Origin: Typhlomys cinereus
Lineage: Eukaryota > Chordata > Mammalia > Rodentia > Platacanthomyidae
Direction of reading: 5' to 3'
Assembly: GCA_023101885.1 (NCBI GenBank)
Contig: JALPQD010000822.1
Coordinates: 186,001 to 250,000, forward strand
DNA length: 64,000 bases
Shown: positions 11,275 through 23,160 of the stretch, piece after piece
How the letters are laid out: every line of letters begins with the position of its first letter
Numbering within the stretch: position 1 is the stretch's first letter
Made by a program: the position numbers and the translations under genes
The notes under the pieces: generated by a model
What the model saw: only the letters and a program-made list of their open reading frames with translations
Told to the model about the DNA's origin: nothing
Databases searched by the model: none

Positions 11275-11604
11275 TGCATGTGGTGTGCATGCTGCATCCA
11301 GCACTCAGCAATGCATGGGATATACATGCTGCATCCAGCACTCAGCACTGCATGGGATACACATGCTGCATCCAGCACTCGGCAATGCATGGGATACACA
11401 TGCTGCATCCAGCACTCAGCAATGCATGCGATACACATGCTGCATCCAGCACTCGGCAATGCATGGGATACACATGCTGCATCCAGCACTCAGCACTGCA
11501 TGGGATACACATGCTGCATCCAGCACTCAGCACTGCATGGGATACACATGCTGCATCCAGCACTCAGCAATGCATGGGATACACATGCTGCATCCAGCAC
11601 TCAG
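11275..11604 (+). repeat. 37-bp minisatellite, about 9 copies
   Basis: The unit contains CATGGGATACACATGCTGCA and CCAGCACTCAGCAATG; spacing between successive CATGGGA starts (11314, 11351) is 37 bp. Copies differ mainly at one base (CAATG/CACTG). The array directly follows the ID-like head, so its first unit appears to be the 3' flank of that SINE. Confidence 0.95.
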
Positions 11605-11650
11605 GAGGTAAAATCAGAGGGGCCAATTCGGGGGCTGCATACTGAGTTTA

Positions 11651-11674
11651 TTTATTTATTTTTATTCAATTGTG

Positions 11675-11718
<44 letters not shown>

Positions 11719-11931
11719 ACCACAGGTGAATTCGGGAACCACCATGGACTCCTCCACCTCCTCCTTGTTTACTCCGCCCCGGGATTCACAGGCTCCGCCC
11801 ACCAGGACCAGAAACGCAGGCCACCCCTGCTTCCGTCCATCCGGCATCTATACGTGGGGTCTAGGATCCGAACTCAGGACCTTCTGCCTGCAAGGCAGAG
11901 GCTTAACCCCTGAGCCACCTCTTCAGCCCCA
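11651..11931 (-). mobile_element. B2-like tRNA-derived SINE (family S1), minus
   Basis: On the minus strand: GGGGCTGAAGAGGTGGCTCA head with A-box, AGTTCGGATCC B-box, a GC-rich body with an EcoRI-containing GGTGAATTCGGG block on the plus side, a (TG)n/(CA)n tract and an AATAAA tail. It is flanked by target duplications CTGCATACTGRGTTTA at 11635-11650 and 11932-11947 (one mismatch). It is an RNA polymerase III-type retroposon, about 280 bp, mobilised by L1. Confidence 0.92.
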
Positions 11932-11947
11932 CTGCATACTGGGTTTA

Positions 11948-13998
11948 AAGCCAGCCTGTTTCAAAGAAATAAACAAGAACTGGATCGGGCCTTCTAAATC
12001 TAGTTAGATCTACTCAATAGATCATTGCTTCTGTTACCTTGAGGAAGTGGGAGCCGGGTACCATCACGGCCCAAAATGCAGCTCGTCTCCTCACGCTCTC
12101 GCCCCGTCCACTCAGCTCCTTGACTTCCTCGGCCGAGCTGCTGTTTACGCCAGCACAGGGACACAGGTGCTGCGGAAACGCTGGAGTCGATGCAAATCAC
12201 TCACATACTAATAGTCAACGTGGCTGCCAACACCACTGACCTCTGGCCATTCACTGAACTGCATCGGTCATCTGGGGGCTTGGAGGAAGGGGGGCTAAGA
12301 GGAGGGTTGGGAGAAAGTTGGGTGAAGACTCGGAACCTTAATGTTCTCCAGGATTAGTAAGAGACAGTTAGGGATTTAAACCCACGCATGGATGTTGAGG
12401 CTGCGTCTCATGCTTAGCCCTCGACGCGGGTTAGCAAATGGATGTAAGCGGTGTGAGAATGTAACTTCAGAATAGAGGTCAGAAAGACAGCAAGGCCACG
12501 CCGCAAGCAGAGCTCTCGCGCACCGTGGAGACAGCGAGGCCACGCCGCGGGCGGAGCTCTCGCGCACCGTGGACGCGCACTGTGGGCTGCAGTGGGGAGA
12601 CTTTCTGTTGCATGAGGGAGACGGCGGAGGAAGGCGAGAGTGGCCGCAGTAAGTACTCTGGGGTGTCCTGTCAGCACCAGACCCAGGGTCCCTGCTGAGG
12701 GTGTCAGCAGCGTCCCCTGCCACGGGCACGGGTCCGGGAAGACACTGTTCTTTGACTTGCTTTCGTGCCTGTCTACCACCAGGGGCCATTTCCTGCAAGG
12801 TGGCACGGGCCGCAGACACCACCTCCCACCACAACATGAGAGAAGCCCGCCTACGACCTCATTGGGAAAGGATGGGGGGCAGGATGCTCGGCTTCTGGCC
12901 GCCCGAGGCTGGATTGGGGGACATGGCTTCTGGCCGGCCACGTCGGTTTCACATGGTGCCGCAGCACGGTGCCCACACAGGAGATTCCCTGACCCTGGGT
13001 GGGTTGGTGTGGAACTCAAGGGGAAGAGTATGCCACGGCTGCGCAAAATGACGCAGCGATCCAGCGATGGCCGTGGGACGCGACTCCCGGCTGCCGGTCG
13101 GTGCTCCCCGTCTTCTCTTTATGCTGGAACATTTCCATAATGGACGGAAGGAATGAAGGCGACCACGGACAACATTGGCACAGGTCCCACTGATTGCTTC
13201 TGAGATCCACTGCAGCTCGTGTGTTCGCTGGAACAGAAGGAAAATGCTCACAGCTGACTTCCTGCGTTCTAAACGCATCTCATGGGACTGAAGGATGATC
13301 GCGCCCCACGGGGCGTGTCTCTGCGCGTCCAGGAAATGCCCTTGGGAGCGTCATTCCCGCGGCCTCAGAGGGCAACAAGGGAAACGGCGCTGTTTGGAGA
13401 GACAGGGGCACCTGCCCACCTTGCCCTCTGCCCAAGCGTTTGCCTTGTCTCCTCTTTGATACTTCTCAAGATCGTGACCCCAAAACCTTCTCTTCCACCC
13501 AAACTCCAGGCCCTGCTGCACGGTGTCTCTGGACACAGGCGGCCGCCAGCGCCTCCCTCACCGTGAAGCAGCCTGGGCAGCTCCCTGGGGCCTGGAGTTG
13601 TTTCTGTTCCCTCCCACCTGGAGATCGCACCCCTCCTGCCCTGCTCCCTGACACGCACAGAGGCTTGACTACAAAGTTCCACCCAACACAATGGGAAGGA
13701 ATGATCTTTTGTGCAGTTAAAAGCGACCATTCTGCCATGTCTTTCAGATACTTTCTGGGGGTCCATTTTGAGACCACACTACTGCTCGGTCATGGGGCCG
13801 GCGAGATGGCCCCAGGGTTAAGCCTCTGCCTCAAAGGCAGAAGAAGGACTTGACTTTAGACCCAGATACCATCAAAAGTGCAGGTGCAGATAGCAGTGAC
13901 CGTTCTGTCCCCTTGGCAGCTGCTCCTGCTTCCCACGAGGACTGAGGCCCGTCAGTTGCAGTGTCCACTAAGGGCAGAATTCACACGTGCTTTGTTTA
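11948..13998. other. Unassigned sequence, GC-rich in part
   Basis: No gene is seen. A direct duplication of about 44 bp (GGCCACGCCGC...GAGCTCTCGCGCACCGTGGA) lies at about 12490-12577, inside a CpG-rich patch. The 200-residue minus frame through here has no domain I recognise. Confidence 0.45.
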
Positions 13999-14003
13999 CT
14001 GAT

Positions 14004-14417
14004 TGTCATAGTTAAGCACAGGTGTCAACTTGACTCTTGAGGGTTTGAGCTCTGGGCACAGTTGTAGAGAATTAATAGTTGAGTTGAGCCCAGAGCAAAC
14101 CTGCAGGAGATTGTCCAGCTGATGGGGAAGGTCCAGCCCATGGTGGGTGGGATCAGGCCCTGGATAAATCACAGAGAGCTGGTTGAGAGAGTTGGCATCC
14201 TTCTGTTCACTTGGCCAGACATGCTGGTCTGGCAAGTAAGGATCGTCCCTCTCTCAGCTGTTATGGTGACCAGTTCCCTCAGCCCTGGTGTTGGTGTGTG
14301 TTCTCCCATCAAGCTGGACTATGAACTGTAACCGGACTGTCATAAGAAAGTAAACTCCTTGTTCCCTTAAGCTGTGTTCTGGTCATTTATCAGCAACCAT
14401 GCAGGCGGACTACAACA
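14004..14417 (+). mobile_element. Solo LTR (family L-A), perfect 5-bp duplication
   Basis: A 414-bp element begins TGTCATAGTTAAGCACAGGT and ends GACTACAACA. It is flanked by perfect CTGAT at 13999-14003 and 14418-14422. It contains GTGTCAACTTGAC near the 5' end, a CCCATGGTGGGTGGGA block, and a degenerate polyadenylation region (AGTAAACTCCTTGTTCCC) near the 3' end. TG...CA ends with 5-bp duplication fit ERVL/MaLR-type LTRs. No internal region is present. Confidence 0.88.
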
Positions 14418-14647
14418 CTGATAATACAGTGACAAGAGACAGGCCCATTGCTCTCTTCAAATTCTGCTACTTCAGAAAAACATATATAAACCTCTCACCA
14501 CTTATTTTTACAATAGTGACTTAGATGACAGTAACGGGAGACTTAGGGTCACTGCGTCTCATGGTATGGGTGATAGGGTACACTCCAGGGCTACGTGCCA
14601 CCTGAGACTTGGCCCCTAAGAACATGAAGTTTAAAGTTGTCCCCTCA

Positions 14648-14976
14648 GGGCTGGAGAGGTGGCTCAGGGGTTAAGCCTCTGCCTTGCAGGCTGAAGGTCC
14701 TGAGTTCGGATCCTAGACCCCATGTATAGACACTGGCCGAAGCAAGGACGGCCTGTGTTTCTGGTTCTGGTAGGGCAGAGCCTGTGAATCCCGGGGCAGA
14801 GTAAACAAGGAGGTAGAGGTGGTCCATGGTGGTTCCCGAATTCACCTGTGGTTCTACACACACACACATACACACACATACACACACACACACACACACG
14901 CACGCACACACACACACACGCACGCACACACACAATTGAATAAATAATAAAAAAAGTTTTTTAAAAAATAAAAAAT
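14648..14976 (+). mobile_element. B2-like SINE S1, plus
   Basis: Starts GGGCTGGAGAGGTGGCTCAG, with B-box GAGTTCGGATCC, the S1 body, a long CA/CG tract and an AATAAATAATAAAA tail. Target duplications AAAGTYGTCCCYTCA lie at 14633-14647 and 14977-14991 with two mismatches. Long CA-frame open reading through it is an artefact. Confidence 0.92.
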
Positions 14977-14991
14977 AAAGTCGTCCCTTCA

Positions 14992-16138
14992 TATGACTCA
15001 GAGGAGGTTTATACCTAGGTTCGCAGCACTCCTCCTGCCCAAACAGTGGAAATTCACCGGTAGAGTTGTGAGGAAAGCCGGGTCCCTCAGATGGCAGCTT
15101 CCCCGTCTGCAGAGCACAGGCTCTTCCTTCAGCTGCGGCATGTGCTCCTTGCGGAGGCTGCCGCAGGCCGGCGGCTTCGATGACAGAATCCGCCGCGTCC
15201 TGGGAGCTGAACTCAAGAGGAAGGAGGGGCGGGCTGGCCGCTTCCACGGACCCGCGCCATGACCCCACGTGCCCATCCTGGTCTGCGTCCTGGTGGCCTC
15301 GCTCCACGGGGGTTAGGACCTCCTTAATCACCTCTCTGAAGACCCCCCTCCCAATGCAGCCACAATCTGAAGGGTTTAGACTTCAGTATAGGAATTTGGG
15401 GACCGCAATTCAGCCCACGGGCACCCCAAGCTCACGGTCCTTGGGAGGTAAATGGAAGCGCGAGGGCGCTGGGTTACTGGGTCACCCGACCGTCAGGAGT
15501 AGATCGCAGGCTGCTGCAGAAATGGCGACAGGAAAAAACAAGGAGACTTTGGTGGTAAAGAAGGCGGGGGAGGGTGTCACCATGGACACCGTGGACGCCG
15601 CGCCCTGCCCGCCATGCCGTGCAAGGATCGCTGGTAAAGGACGGTGCTCAGAGCGCTGGGCGAGTCTCTCAGCAAAACCCTGAGCCTCTGGCTTCTCAGG
15701 CTCCACCAAGCCTCAAGAATGGCCTCGCCCTCACCCACCCAGCCACCCCGTCGCACGAGAACCGGAGGCGCACACTGTCCCCAGTCCCTGGGCTCTGAAC
15801 GGGGCTCCATGGAGTCAGTACATTCCTTCTGATAACAAGTCGAACCCGGAACGCGGGACGTGGTTCCGTCTCCTGGCGTTGTCTGTGGTTTGTTCGGAGC
15901 TTCCAGCCTTTATTGTGCAGCCCCTGCGTTAGAAACAGGAGCCCCTAGATGTGCTGAGCTGGGACAGCTTGCAGCTGAGCTCTGCCGGCCGTGCTGGACA
16001 TTACGTCCATGCTGCCGTGCTCTGGCTCAAGAGGAGCTCGCCAACCGTGCCACGTGGCCCTAGAGCCCCAGGCGCTTCAAGTCCTTTGCAAAAACTGAAC
16101 ATAGCCAGTTGAAGGTTTAATCTCCATTTGTGGTCTCT
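14992..16138. other. Unassigned sequence
   Basis: No gene is seen. At about 15295-15420, GGGGTTAGGACCTCCTTAAT and GGAATTTGGGGACCGCAATT resemble the end of a widespread mammalian LTR-type repeat whose name I am not sure of. The rest is GC-rich and unique-looking. Confidence 0.4.
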
Positions 16139-16306
16139 GGTGGGAGAAGCAAGGAGAAGGACGGTCCCGTTCAGGGCTGTGGTGGGAGAAGCAAGGAGAA
16201 GGACGGTCCCGTTCAGGGCTGTGGTGGGAGAAGCAAGGAGAAGGACGGTCCCGTTCAGGGCTGTGGTGGGAGAAGCAAGGAGAAGGACGGTCCCGTTCAG
16301 GGCTGA
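16139..16306 (+). repeat. 42-bp tandem repeat, 4 copies
   Basis: Four near-identical 42-bp units, each with GTGGTGGGAGAAGCAAGGAG and GACGGTCCCGTTCAGGGCT. As 42 is divisible by three, the open frame at 16128-16613 encodes a 14-residue repeat; no protein family is recognised and the flanks look non-coding. Confidence 0.95.
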
Positions 16307-19300
16307 GCTCTGTCACCAGCTGTGGTCAGTGGAACGCGGTGCACTCAGGAGAGCGCCCCTGCGTGGTGGCCTCCGCCTCCGCCTCTGCGCTGCTATCTCA
16401 CCCCGTACCAGCTGTCAATCTTTAGCACTGCTGTGGCTCCCAGCAGTGCCGGGGACAAGGATCAGGCCCCACAGAAGCTGCTTCCACTGGACGCGCATCC
16501 GATGCTGCACCCACGGTCAGTGGCTTCAGGGCAGCTTCAAACTGACTTTCAAGATGCCTTGGGGCCGAGTCCCAGGGTCTCCTGGATCCGAGGATAAGGG
16601 GCCTTGGAGCTGAGCAAAGACCTGACTGCGGACTCTGTTCTTCAGGCAGCCACAGTTTATCTGTGACGGCACACTGGAGGGTCGCAGGTCCCTGTCAGCT
16701 CTGCATCCTCGGAAACCTCTGCGGCTCCCAGCCTTGCTTCCTGCCCTGACCCAGGACGAGCCGTGTGACTCACGTGACATCTGACTTTGATCCGGCTCAC
16801 TGGGAGACACGGGCCACACGTGACTTAAGTGGTCAGGTTGTCCCCAGGCACCTGAAGGGCCTTCCTGATCTATTGCTCCTTGTGACACAGCTTCCTCCCT
16901 CTGTTGCTGGGCCCCGGGAACCTGAGCCTCCAGGGTTTGCCTCCTAGCCCACAGACCAACACGCACACCCCACGCGTGGTCCCTGTCATTTGTGTCCTTT
17001 CTGTAAAAGCCTAGTCATGTGCCAGGATGAAACAGGGAAATAAGTAGGGGGCTCATCAGATTGAGCTCCGGTCGATAGACCACGTTCCTGAGCCTCATCC
17101 AAAATATCTCAGTGTCTGCATTTCGGAGTCGGCGGGCGCCGGAGGCCTCGCTGTCCCGGAGCAAAGAGAATAAAGCGCTGGGCGGGGCAAGGCACCTTCG
17201 CTGGGCTGACACGACACTCACAGGCCCTTCCTCTTTCATGGTCGCGAGCTGACGCTGTCTGCCACGGAACACCCAGAGAAGCCCACCGGTGGGCAAGTCG
17301 GCCGCCCGGCCTCCAGGGAGGCCTGCCTGCGCCTGGGGTCACTCCTTGGACAGCATCTGCCACGCCACCCCAGCTCACACACCTCCACCCCTGGGACAGT
17401 GTCTAGAGAATGGCCGACGGAACGCGGCAGACCGTGTTGCTGAGGCCGCCTTCGGCCAGCCCCCGTGAGCTCGGCTTCTGCCGGTGCTTAGCAGAACTTT
17501 CCCCAGGTCAGAGCAATTCCGAAATCCTGCACACAACAGCGCGTTCTTTCTCCACCATATGCTGCGAAGCGGGAGGTCAAGAAGCCACTGCCCGTAGGCT
17601 GCAACTGGCTCCCAGAACGGACGTCTGCTGGCTTGTGTGGTGCAAGAGATTTCTTGTCTAAGGCCAGGAGCTCGCTCCCTGCTTCTCCCGTGACTTCCCA
17701 CAAGCCCCTGCTGACCCGCGAGACCCTGATGCCCCGTGGGATTGAGCAACGGGGGCGCGGGCGCTGTTCCCCCCGGCCCGTGCCTGAGGACTTTCCAAGC
17801 GCTTCTGCCATGTTCCCATCACAAGGCTCATCAGCGCATCAAAGCGTTGGGAGCCGGCGGAGTTCATTAGAGCTGGCAGGACACTAGAAAACACCCAGAG
17901 ACAGCACAAGCCTTCACACGAGACCCAGCGCAGCTCCTGGGCCGTGGAATTCCCCTCATTAGCGCAGAGCTGCGAGGTTCCGAGCCAGGACGCGGGAGCC
18001 TCCGCCTGCCCCCACCTGGGCCGCAGCTGGGCTCGGCACTTGGACGCACAACGAGACAGCGTCACCTAGTGGAGGACCTCAGACCCGAGGCCTGTGTGCG
18101 CTTGGATGCGCAGCTGGAAAGAGATGACGGCCATCGCCTTCCGGTTCTGAGGATCCTGATGACCCATCCATCAAGAAGACTTCCAGCTTGTCAGAGGAGA
18201 TAAGGGAAGCGAGTGGAGTCTTATGGGTCTTCCCTTCATATCCACGTCGTTCAGGCGAACCTAAAGCTTACCGCGGGATCGAGGCTTCGACCGGGGAAGG
18301 GGCCGAGCTGGGGAACGAACGCTAAACCTGTGTGAGCTTCGCTGCAGCTCGCAAGTGGGCTGCTGTCTGCACCACAGACACCAGTGCATTTCCATGGGGA
18401 ACTCTCGGGGTCCTTAACGCCCAGGGGGAGCCCCTTGTGCCGCTATCTTTCTCCACCGCGATCCTTTCTGAAAAATGGCGTCCTGGCCTTGCCCACGGAA
18501 TTAAAACCCAAGAATCTAGACAAAGTCAAAGATGCCGACTTGCACATCTGCAGAAGAAATCCTGAAGACGGAGTCCCGACAGACACATCTCGGGGGCAGC
18601 GAGCCCCGACTTACCCAGCAGGCCTCTCGTGGGTTCACACGCAGCTGCTGGTTCTCGACCTCGCCGCCGCAAGACGCTCCTCCGCTTCACTTGTGTCTCC
18701 TTTGCCGTCTCAGGCTTTCGTGGCCTGTGTCTTTGCAAATCACCTTTGCCTTAATGGAGCCCTCAAAATCTGTCCCAAATGTGATTTCTTTGTGTTACAG
18801 CCCACGATCCCTTCCTGTTGTTTCGTTTCAGGACATCGCGAGAGATCACAGCGCCCTTCCCAGTGCTGCCATCTGAGCTGCCTGCTGGTCAGCTTCGGTC
18901 AACAAGACCAAAGCTGAGTTGGGAGTGTGAGGACTGACGGCCTGACAGACACGCGGCCTGACATGTGGCCTGACACGTGGCCTGGCACCCGCCGGGGTAA
19001 GTAGGAAAGGCCCTGCCAGGCGTCAGGAGCTGGGTGCAAAGGTGGAACGCAGCCGTCTCGCCCCCAGGCAGCGGAGCAGGCCCCTTACAAACTCACTCGG
19101 CAGCACCGAAGGAAGGCGGCCGCTGCTCCGAGGAGACAGAGTTCCGAGGGCTGCAGGGCGCGTCTGCCTGCATCCCAGGAGGGAACGCAGGACGTGTCTC
19201 CACGGCAGGCTGGAAGGCTCAGAGGACGACCAGAGTGGGGCCACTTCAAGGCTTCAGGAAGCCACCGGAAGCCGGTCTCCTCCCTCCACGTGCCACACCG

Positions 19301-20067
19301 GCTGCCCCACTCCACGCTTACTAGAGCAGGTCTCGGTCTGTGGTGGTGCTGCCCAGACTTCATGCCTTCTCCAGCCACCATCAGGCAAAGCTGGACCAGG
19401 AGGGTCCCAAGGGGCTGCGGCTCTGGGCCCCGGTGACCGCCCGGCCCAAGTCTCGCTTGTCTGTGGCCCTGACTGCACTGGAGCCCAGGAGGCCATGCAG
19501 CAGGTGGTCTGTGGCTCCAGGAGACGCCCCAGCCCCACAGCCAAGAGTTCTCACCCCCAGGGACCAGGAAATGCACCACCAAAGTGGTGAAGGCGGGGTC
19601 AGGGGAAGGTGCCCAGGACCCTGAGGATGCACTGAGGAGAAGGTTGGTCCCTGTGAGCTCTGCTTTGCCTGGCCCAGAGGACCACCAGCCTGTGCCACTT
19701 CGGGCAACTCCGGGTCCTCCTGACTGTGACTCTGAGGCTGGCTGAGCCCCCAGCTTGCAGGCCAGATCCTCCCAGGGGACCACCAGAGGCTGGAGCAGGA
19801 GGGGGAAGGAAAAGAGAGATGTTCTCAGAGGTACAAGTCTTAGGGGAGGAGTGAGTGCATGGAGACCATGGCTGTTACAGCTTCTCCCACGGGAAAGGCA
19901 CAGGGATGACGTGACGGACATGTGAATTAGCGTCATAAAATCTGTCCACAATTCACAGACCAAAACTTCACAACATGCACAATTTACAATTAAAGATTAA
20001 TTTTTAAAATACATTCTATGCCGTAAATACACTTTCAAGTAAGGTCTTTCTGATTGATAAACGAGAA
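16307..20067. other. Unassigned GC-rich sequence
   Basis: About 3.8 kb without a repeat or gene I can name. Many CpG and medium-length frames exist because of GC content, including a 292-residue minus frame at 19963-19085; none shows motifs, signal sequence or splice-bounded structure. A conserved exon cannot be excluded by eye. Confidence 0.4.
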
Positions 20068-20430
20068 AGAGTGTGGATCGAGGCAACGGCTCAGTGGCTA
20101 AAGCATGGGCTGTGCGAGCAAAAGATCGGCGTTCAGATGCCCCAGATCCCACGTACAATGCCAAGTGGGTGTGGCAGCCAGCCTGTAAGCCCAGCCCTGG
20201 ACGTCGAGATGGGGCCCAGAGCAAGCTGGCTTGGCAGACTAGCCCGCAGTGGACTCTAGTTGGAGCAGTGACCAGGCTCTCAACAAGAAGGCGGAAGAGC
20301 TGTGGAGGCTGGTTTCTAACATCAACCTCAAGACTTCACACACACGTACACACACGTACACACACGTACACACACCCCTTGCACATGCATCTGCACAAAT
20401 ACACACCTGTGGAAAAAAGGAAAAACTAAG
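20068..20430 (+). repeat. B4-like composite SINE
   Basis: A tRNA-like head (GCAACGGCTCAGTGGCTAAA, then GTTCAGATGCCC) is followed by a body with CAGCCTGTAAGCCCAG, GACCAGGCTCTCAACAAGAA and an ACACACGTAC repeat tail ending in an A-rich stretch. The order matches rodent B4/RSINE-type composites. It is diverged. Confidence 0.6.
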
Positions 20431-21209
20431 ACGGGATGCACGGCCAAGCTCCCAGGGGAGAGGAAGGAAAGTGAAGAAGGGATTTGGGCCCAGAGAGGAT
20501 TTTCTTGGGCTTGTCGCTTTGTCCTTGGTGCGGCTGTGTAGAGGAGTACTTCAGCAGCCGGAGCTCTGTGCGCAGGAAGAACAGCTCAGAGACGACCATC
20601 GCAGAGCAAGCAGTCACACCCACCCAGGCCAGGGAACCGCTTGCGGTGGACGCTGACCAGTGGTAGCCCGTGAGGCCGCTCTCCACGGGGAGCGCGCTGA
20701 CCCGCCGTAGTAACTCATCCGGAGCGCGGTCTCACCGCCTCGAGTAGATTTACGATCTCTATTATTGCGCTGTAGATCAGCCTGGATCCGGCACGTCAGT
20801 GTAAACACCTTTTCACACCCTTCGCCATATAACTTGTCGTTTTTAATTTCCCGCGCTGATGTTCGACATCCCCTTATCATCCGACTGTAAATGCAGCACG
20901 GACCGTGTTCTCTACGTCAGTAGAAAGAGTGATTGAAGAGCTATTGGGGGGAAATTCTTTGATTCATTTCACCTGAGGTTCCCGGGAATATGCTGTGATT
21001 TATGTCCCCACGTTGTGTCTGACTAGTTCACTCTGGGCTAAAAAGGCAAACCATTAAGGGCATTATGCCTGCAACAAGAACGTACCCCACAGTGGCGTCC
21101 CGTGCCCGGTGCACGCGTTAGCAGAGGCCTGGGTGTCTCAGTATCAATGATGGATCCACATCAGATCAACCAGTCCACAAAGAAAAAGTTACAAATGCTG
21201 AAGTTGCAA
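20431..21209. other. Unassigned sequence
   Basis: No gene or repeat recognised. The stretch changes from GC-rich to AT-richer at about 20800. Confidence 0.45.
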
Positions 21210-21237
21210 GGGCAGGAGGTCTAAATCGGGCAGTAGC

Positions 21238-21637
21238 TGTCACGGTTGGGCACAGGGATCGACTTGATAGTTGAGGGTGTGAGAATTGGTGGTTAATCCC
21301 AGAGCAAACCTGCAGGAGATTGTCCAGCTGATGGGGAAGGCCCAGCCCATGGTGGGTGGGACTAGGTCCTGGAATAAATCACAGAGAGCTGGTTGAGGAA
21401 GTTGGCATCCTTGTGTACACTTGGCCAGACATGCTGGTCTGGCAAGCGAGGATCATCCCTTTCTCAGCCATTACATGGAGATGGTGTGGCCAGTTCCTTC
21501 AGCCCTGGTGTTGGTGCATGCTCTCCTGTCAAGCTGGACTAAGAACTGTAACCAGTAATCGTAAGAGAGAATAAACCTCTTGTTCCCTTAAACCATTTGA
21601 TGGTCATTTATCGGCAACCATGCAGGCAACTGCAACA
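21238..21637 (+). mobile_element. Solo LTR (family L-A)
   Basis: A 400-bp copy begins TGTCACGGTTGGGCACAGG and ends GCAACTGCAACA, with AGAATAAACCTCTTGTTCCC as polyadenylation region. Flanks GTAGC and GTGAC agree at three of five bases, so the duplication has decayed. Confidence 0.85.
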
Positions 21638-21754
21638 GTGACCCACCTGCTCACGACACATGAAGATCTGATTCAACGCCACAGCCCACAGGTGACACAC
21701 ATTTCTGGTCCCAGTGATAACGAGGTGGGAGGCAGAGACAAGAAGACCCCTGGA

Positions 21755-22059
21755 GGGCTGGAGAGGTGGCTCAGGGGTTAAGCCTCTGCCTTGCAGGCGG
21801 AAGGTCCTGAGTTTGGATCCCAGATCCCACGTATAGACGCCAGGCGGAAGCGGGGGCGGCCTGCGTTTCTGGTCCTGGTAGGGCGGAGCCTGTGAATCCC
21901 GGGGCAGAAGGAGATGGAGGCGTCCATGGTGGTTCGCGAATTCGTCCATGGTTCTACACATACACAGACACACACACACACAGAGACATACACACACGCG
22001 CGCACATACACACGCACATGCGCACAGTTGAATAAATAATAATAATAAAATTTTAAAAA
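21755..22059 (+). mobile_element. B2-like SINE S1, plus, young
   Basis: Full-length copy from GGGCTGGAGAGGTGGCTCAG to an AATAAATAATAATAATAAAA tail. Target duplications AAGAAGACCCCTGGA at 21740-21754 and 22060-22074 are perfect over 15 bp. The body is almost identical to the copy at 31383. Confidence 0.95.
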
Positions 22060-22189
22060 AAGAAGACCCCTGGAAGTTCACAGGATGGCTGGTCCAGTCT
22101 GCATGGCCAAGAAGAGAATGTCTCAACGATACCCAAAGTAGCCCTCTGACCTCTCACCCATGTGCGCCTGTGTACCTACGCAAACACAT

Positions 22190-22263
22190 AGCCAGCACAT
22201 ACACCCACTAAGATAAATAAACATACAGCCAGCACATACACCCACTGAGCTAAATAAACACAT
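22190..22263. repeat. 37-bp direct duplication
   Basis: AGCCAGCACATACACCCACT is present at 22190 and 22227, each followed by an AAATAAAC-containing segment, in the tail of the older SINE. Confidence 0.85.
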
Positions 22264-22368
22264 AGACAAAAATGTGTAAATATCTCCACAAATAGACCAA
22301 TGCCAGCTAAGGACATTGTGCACAGCACACCAACGCGTAGCCATTGCAGTGCTGCAGTTTGGGGTTTT

Positions 22369-22411
22369 TTTTAATTTTTTAATTCTTTATTATTTATTCA
22401 ATTGTGCGCAC

Positions 22412-22456
<45 letters not shown>

Positions 22457-22662
22457 ACCACAGACGAATTCGGGAACCATGGACGCCTCCACCTCCTCCT
22501 TGTTTACTCTGCCCCGGGATTCACAGGCTCCGCCCTACCAGGACCAGAAGTGCAGGCCGCCCCCCGCTTCTGCCTGGCATCTATACGTGGAGTCTAGGAT
22601 CCGAACTCAGGACCTTCCACCTGCAAGGCAGAGGCTTAACCCCTGAGCCACCTCTCCAGCCC
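22369..22662 (-). mobile_element. B2-like SINE S1, minus
   Basis: Minus-strand copy: AATAAATAAT tail complement at the left, long (GT)n tract, EcoRI block, B-box complement GGATCCGAACTC and head complement GAGCCACCTCTCCAGCCCC at the right. Duplications CTGCAGTTTGG(GG)TTTTT lie at 22352-22368 and 22663-22678. Confidence 0.9.
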
Positions 22663-22678
22663 CTGCAGTTTGGTTTTT

Positions 22679-22994
22679 GATCCCTCACGTCCTTCAAGAG
22701 ACAGCGCAGAGCCAAGAGAAGGCTCCACTCCAGCAAGCGCCTCCGAGGTCCGGACAGAGGCCCGCGCCTGCCTGGGGACAGACTTCTAGAAGCCGCCCCC
22801 AGGAGGACAGGGCTGTAGAGCCCTGACCACAGCCCCCGGCCTGCCCTGCACAGCCTTTGGGAGGTCACCCCCGGACTGGACGGTCGCACGTGTTGTCCAG
22901 CATCCTAGGAGCCACCGTGCGTGTGAGAAGACGGGGCCTTTGCGCGGGATCCAGGACAAACCAGCCACCAGAAATCAGCCTCGGCTTGGAGGCA
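22679..22994. other. Unassigned sequence
   Basis: GC-rich, no gene or repeat recognised. Confidence 0.4.
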
Positions 22995-23160
22995 CCCATT
23001 GAAATGGCCAACGAAGGAGCTAAAAATATGTTTGAGGACAGCATGGGGAAGGGAAAACTGAGCAACCTCACCAGGAAACCAAAGTCCGTTAAAAAAGAAC
23101 CGAAGTAGAAACTTTAGAACTGAGAAACACAGTAAGCGAAATAAGAACCCAAAGGACGGG
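22995..23160 (+). mobile_element. HAL1/L1 ORF1-like fragment
   Basis: The plus frame at 22857-23108 contains EMANEGAKNMFEDSMGKGKL then NLTRKPKSVKKEPK, followed by AACTGAGAAACACAGTAAGC, which resembles the coiled-coil part of L1/HAL1 ORF1. The reading frame stops at 23106. A decayed, non-coding fragment. Confidence 0.45.

Larger units (their letters stand above)
21210..22290 (+). repeat. Old B4/B2-like SINE split twice
   Basis: Pieces of one degenerate SINE appear at 21210-21237 (head), 21638-21754 (head/body, ACCTGCTCACGACACATGAA then CAGGTGACACACATTTCTGG) and 22060-22290 (body and tail, CCCTCTGACCTCTCACCCAT). A family L-A LTR separates the first two and an S1 SINE the last two. The last piece ends in a 37-bp duplication at 22190-22263. 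Confidence 0.5.

Noticed and set aside
9801..11604. CRISPR-like regular repeats
   Set aside because: The 35- and 37-bp units are head-to-tail with no unique spacers, in a mammalian repeat context.
16128..16613. 161-residue frame with a 14-residue repeat
   Set aside because: The repeat is in frame but the non-repeat tail shows no domain and the four units are near-identical at the DNA level, as expected for a recent non-coding expansion.
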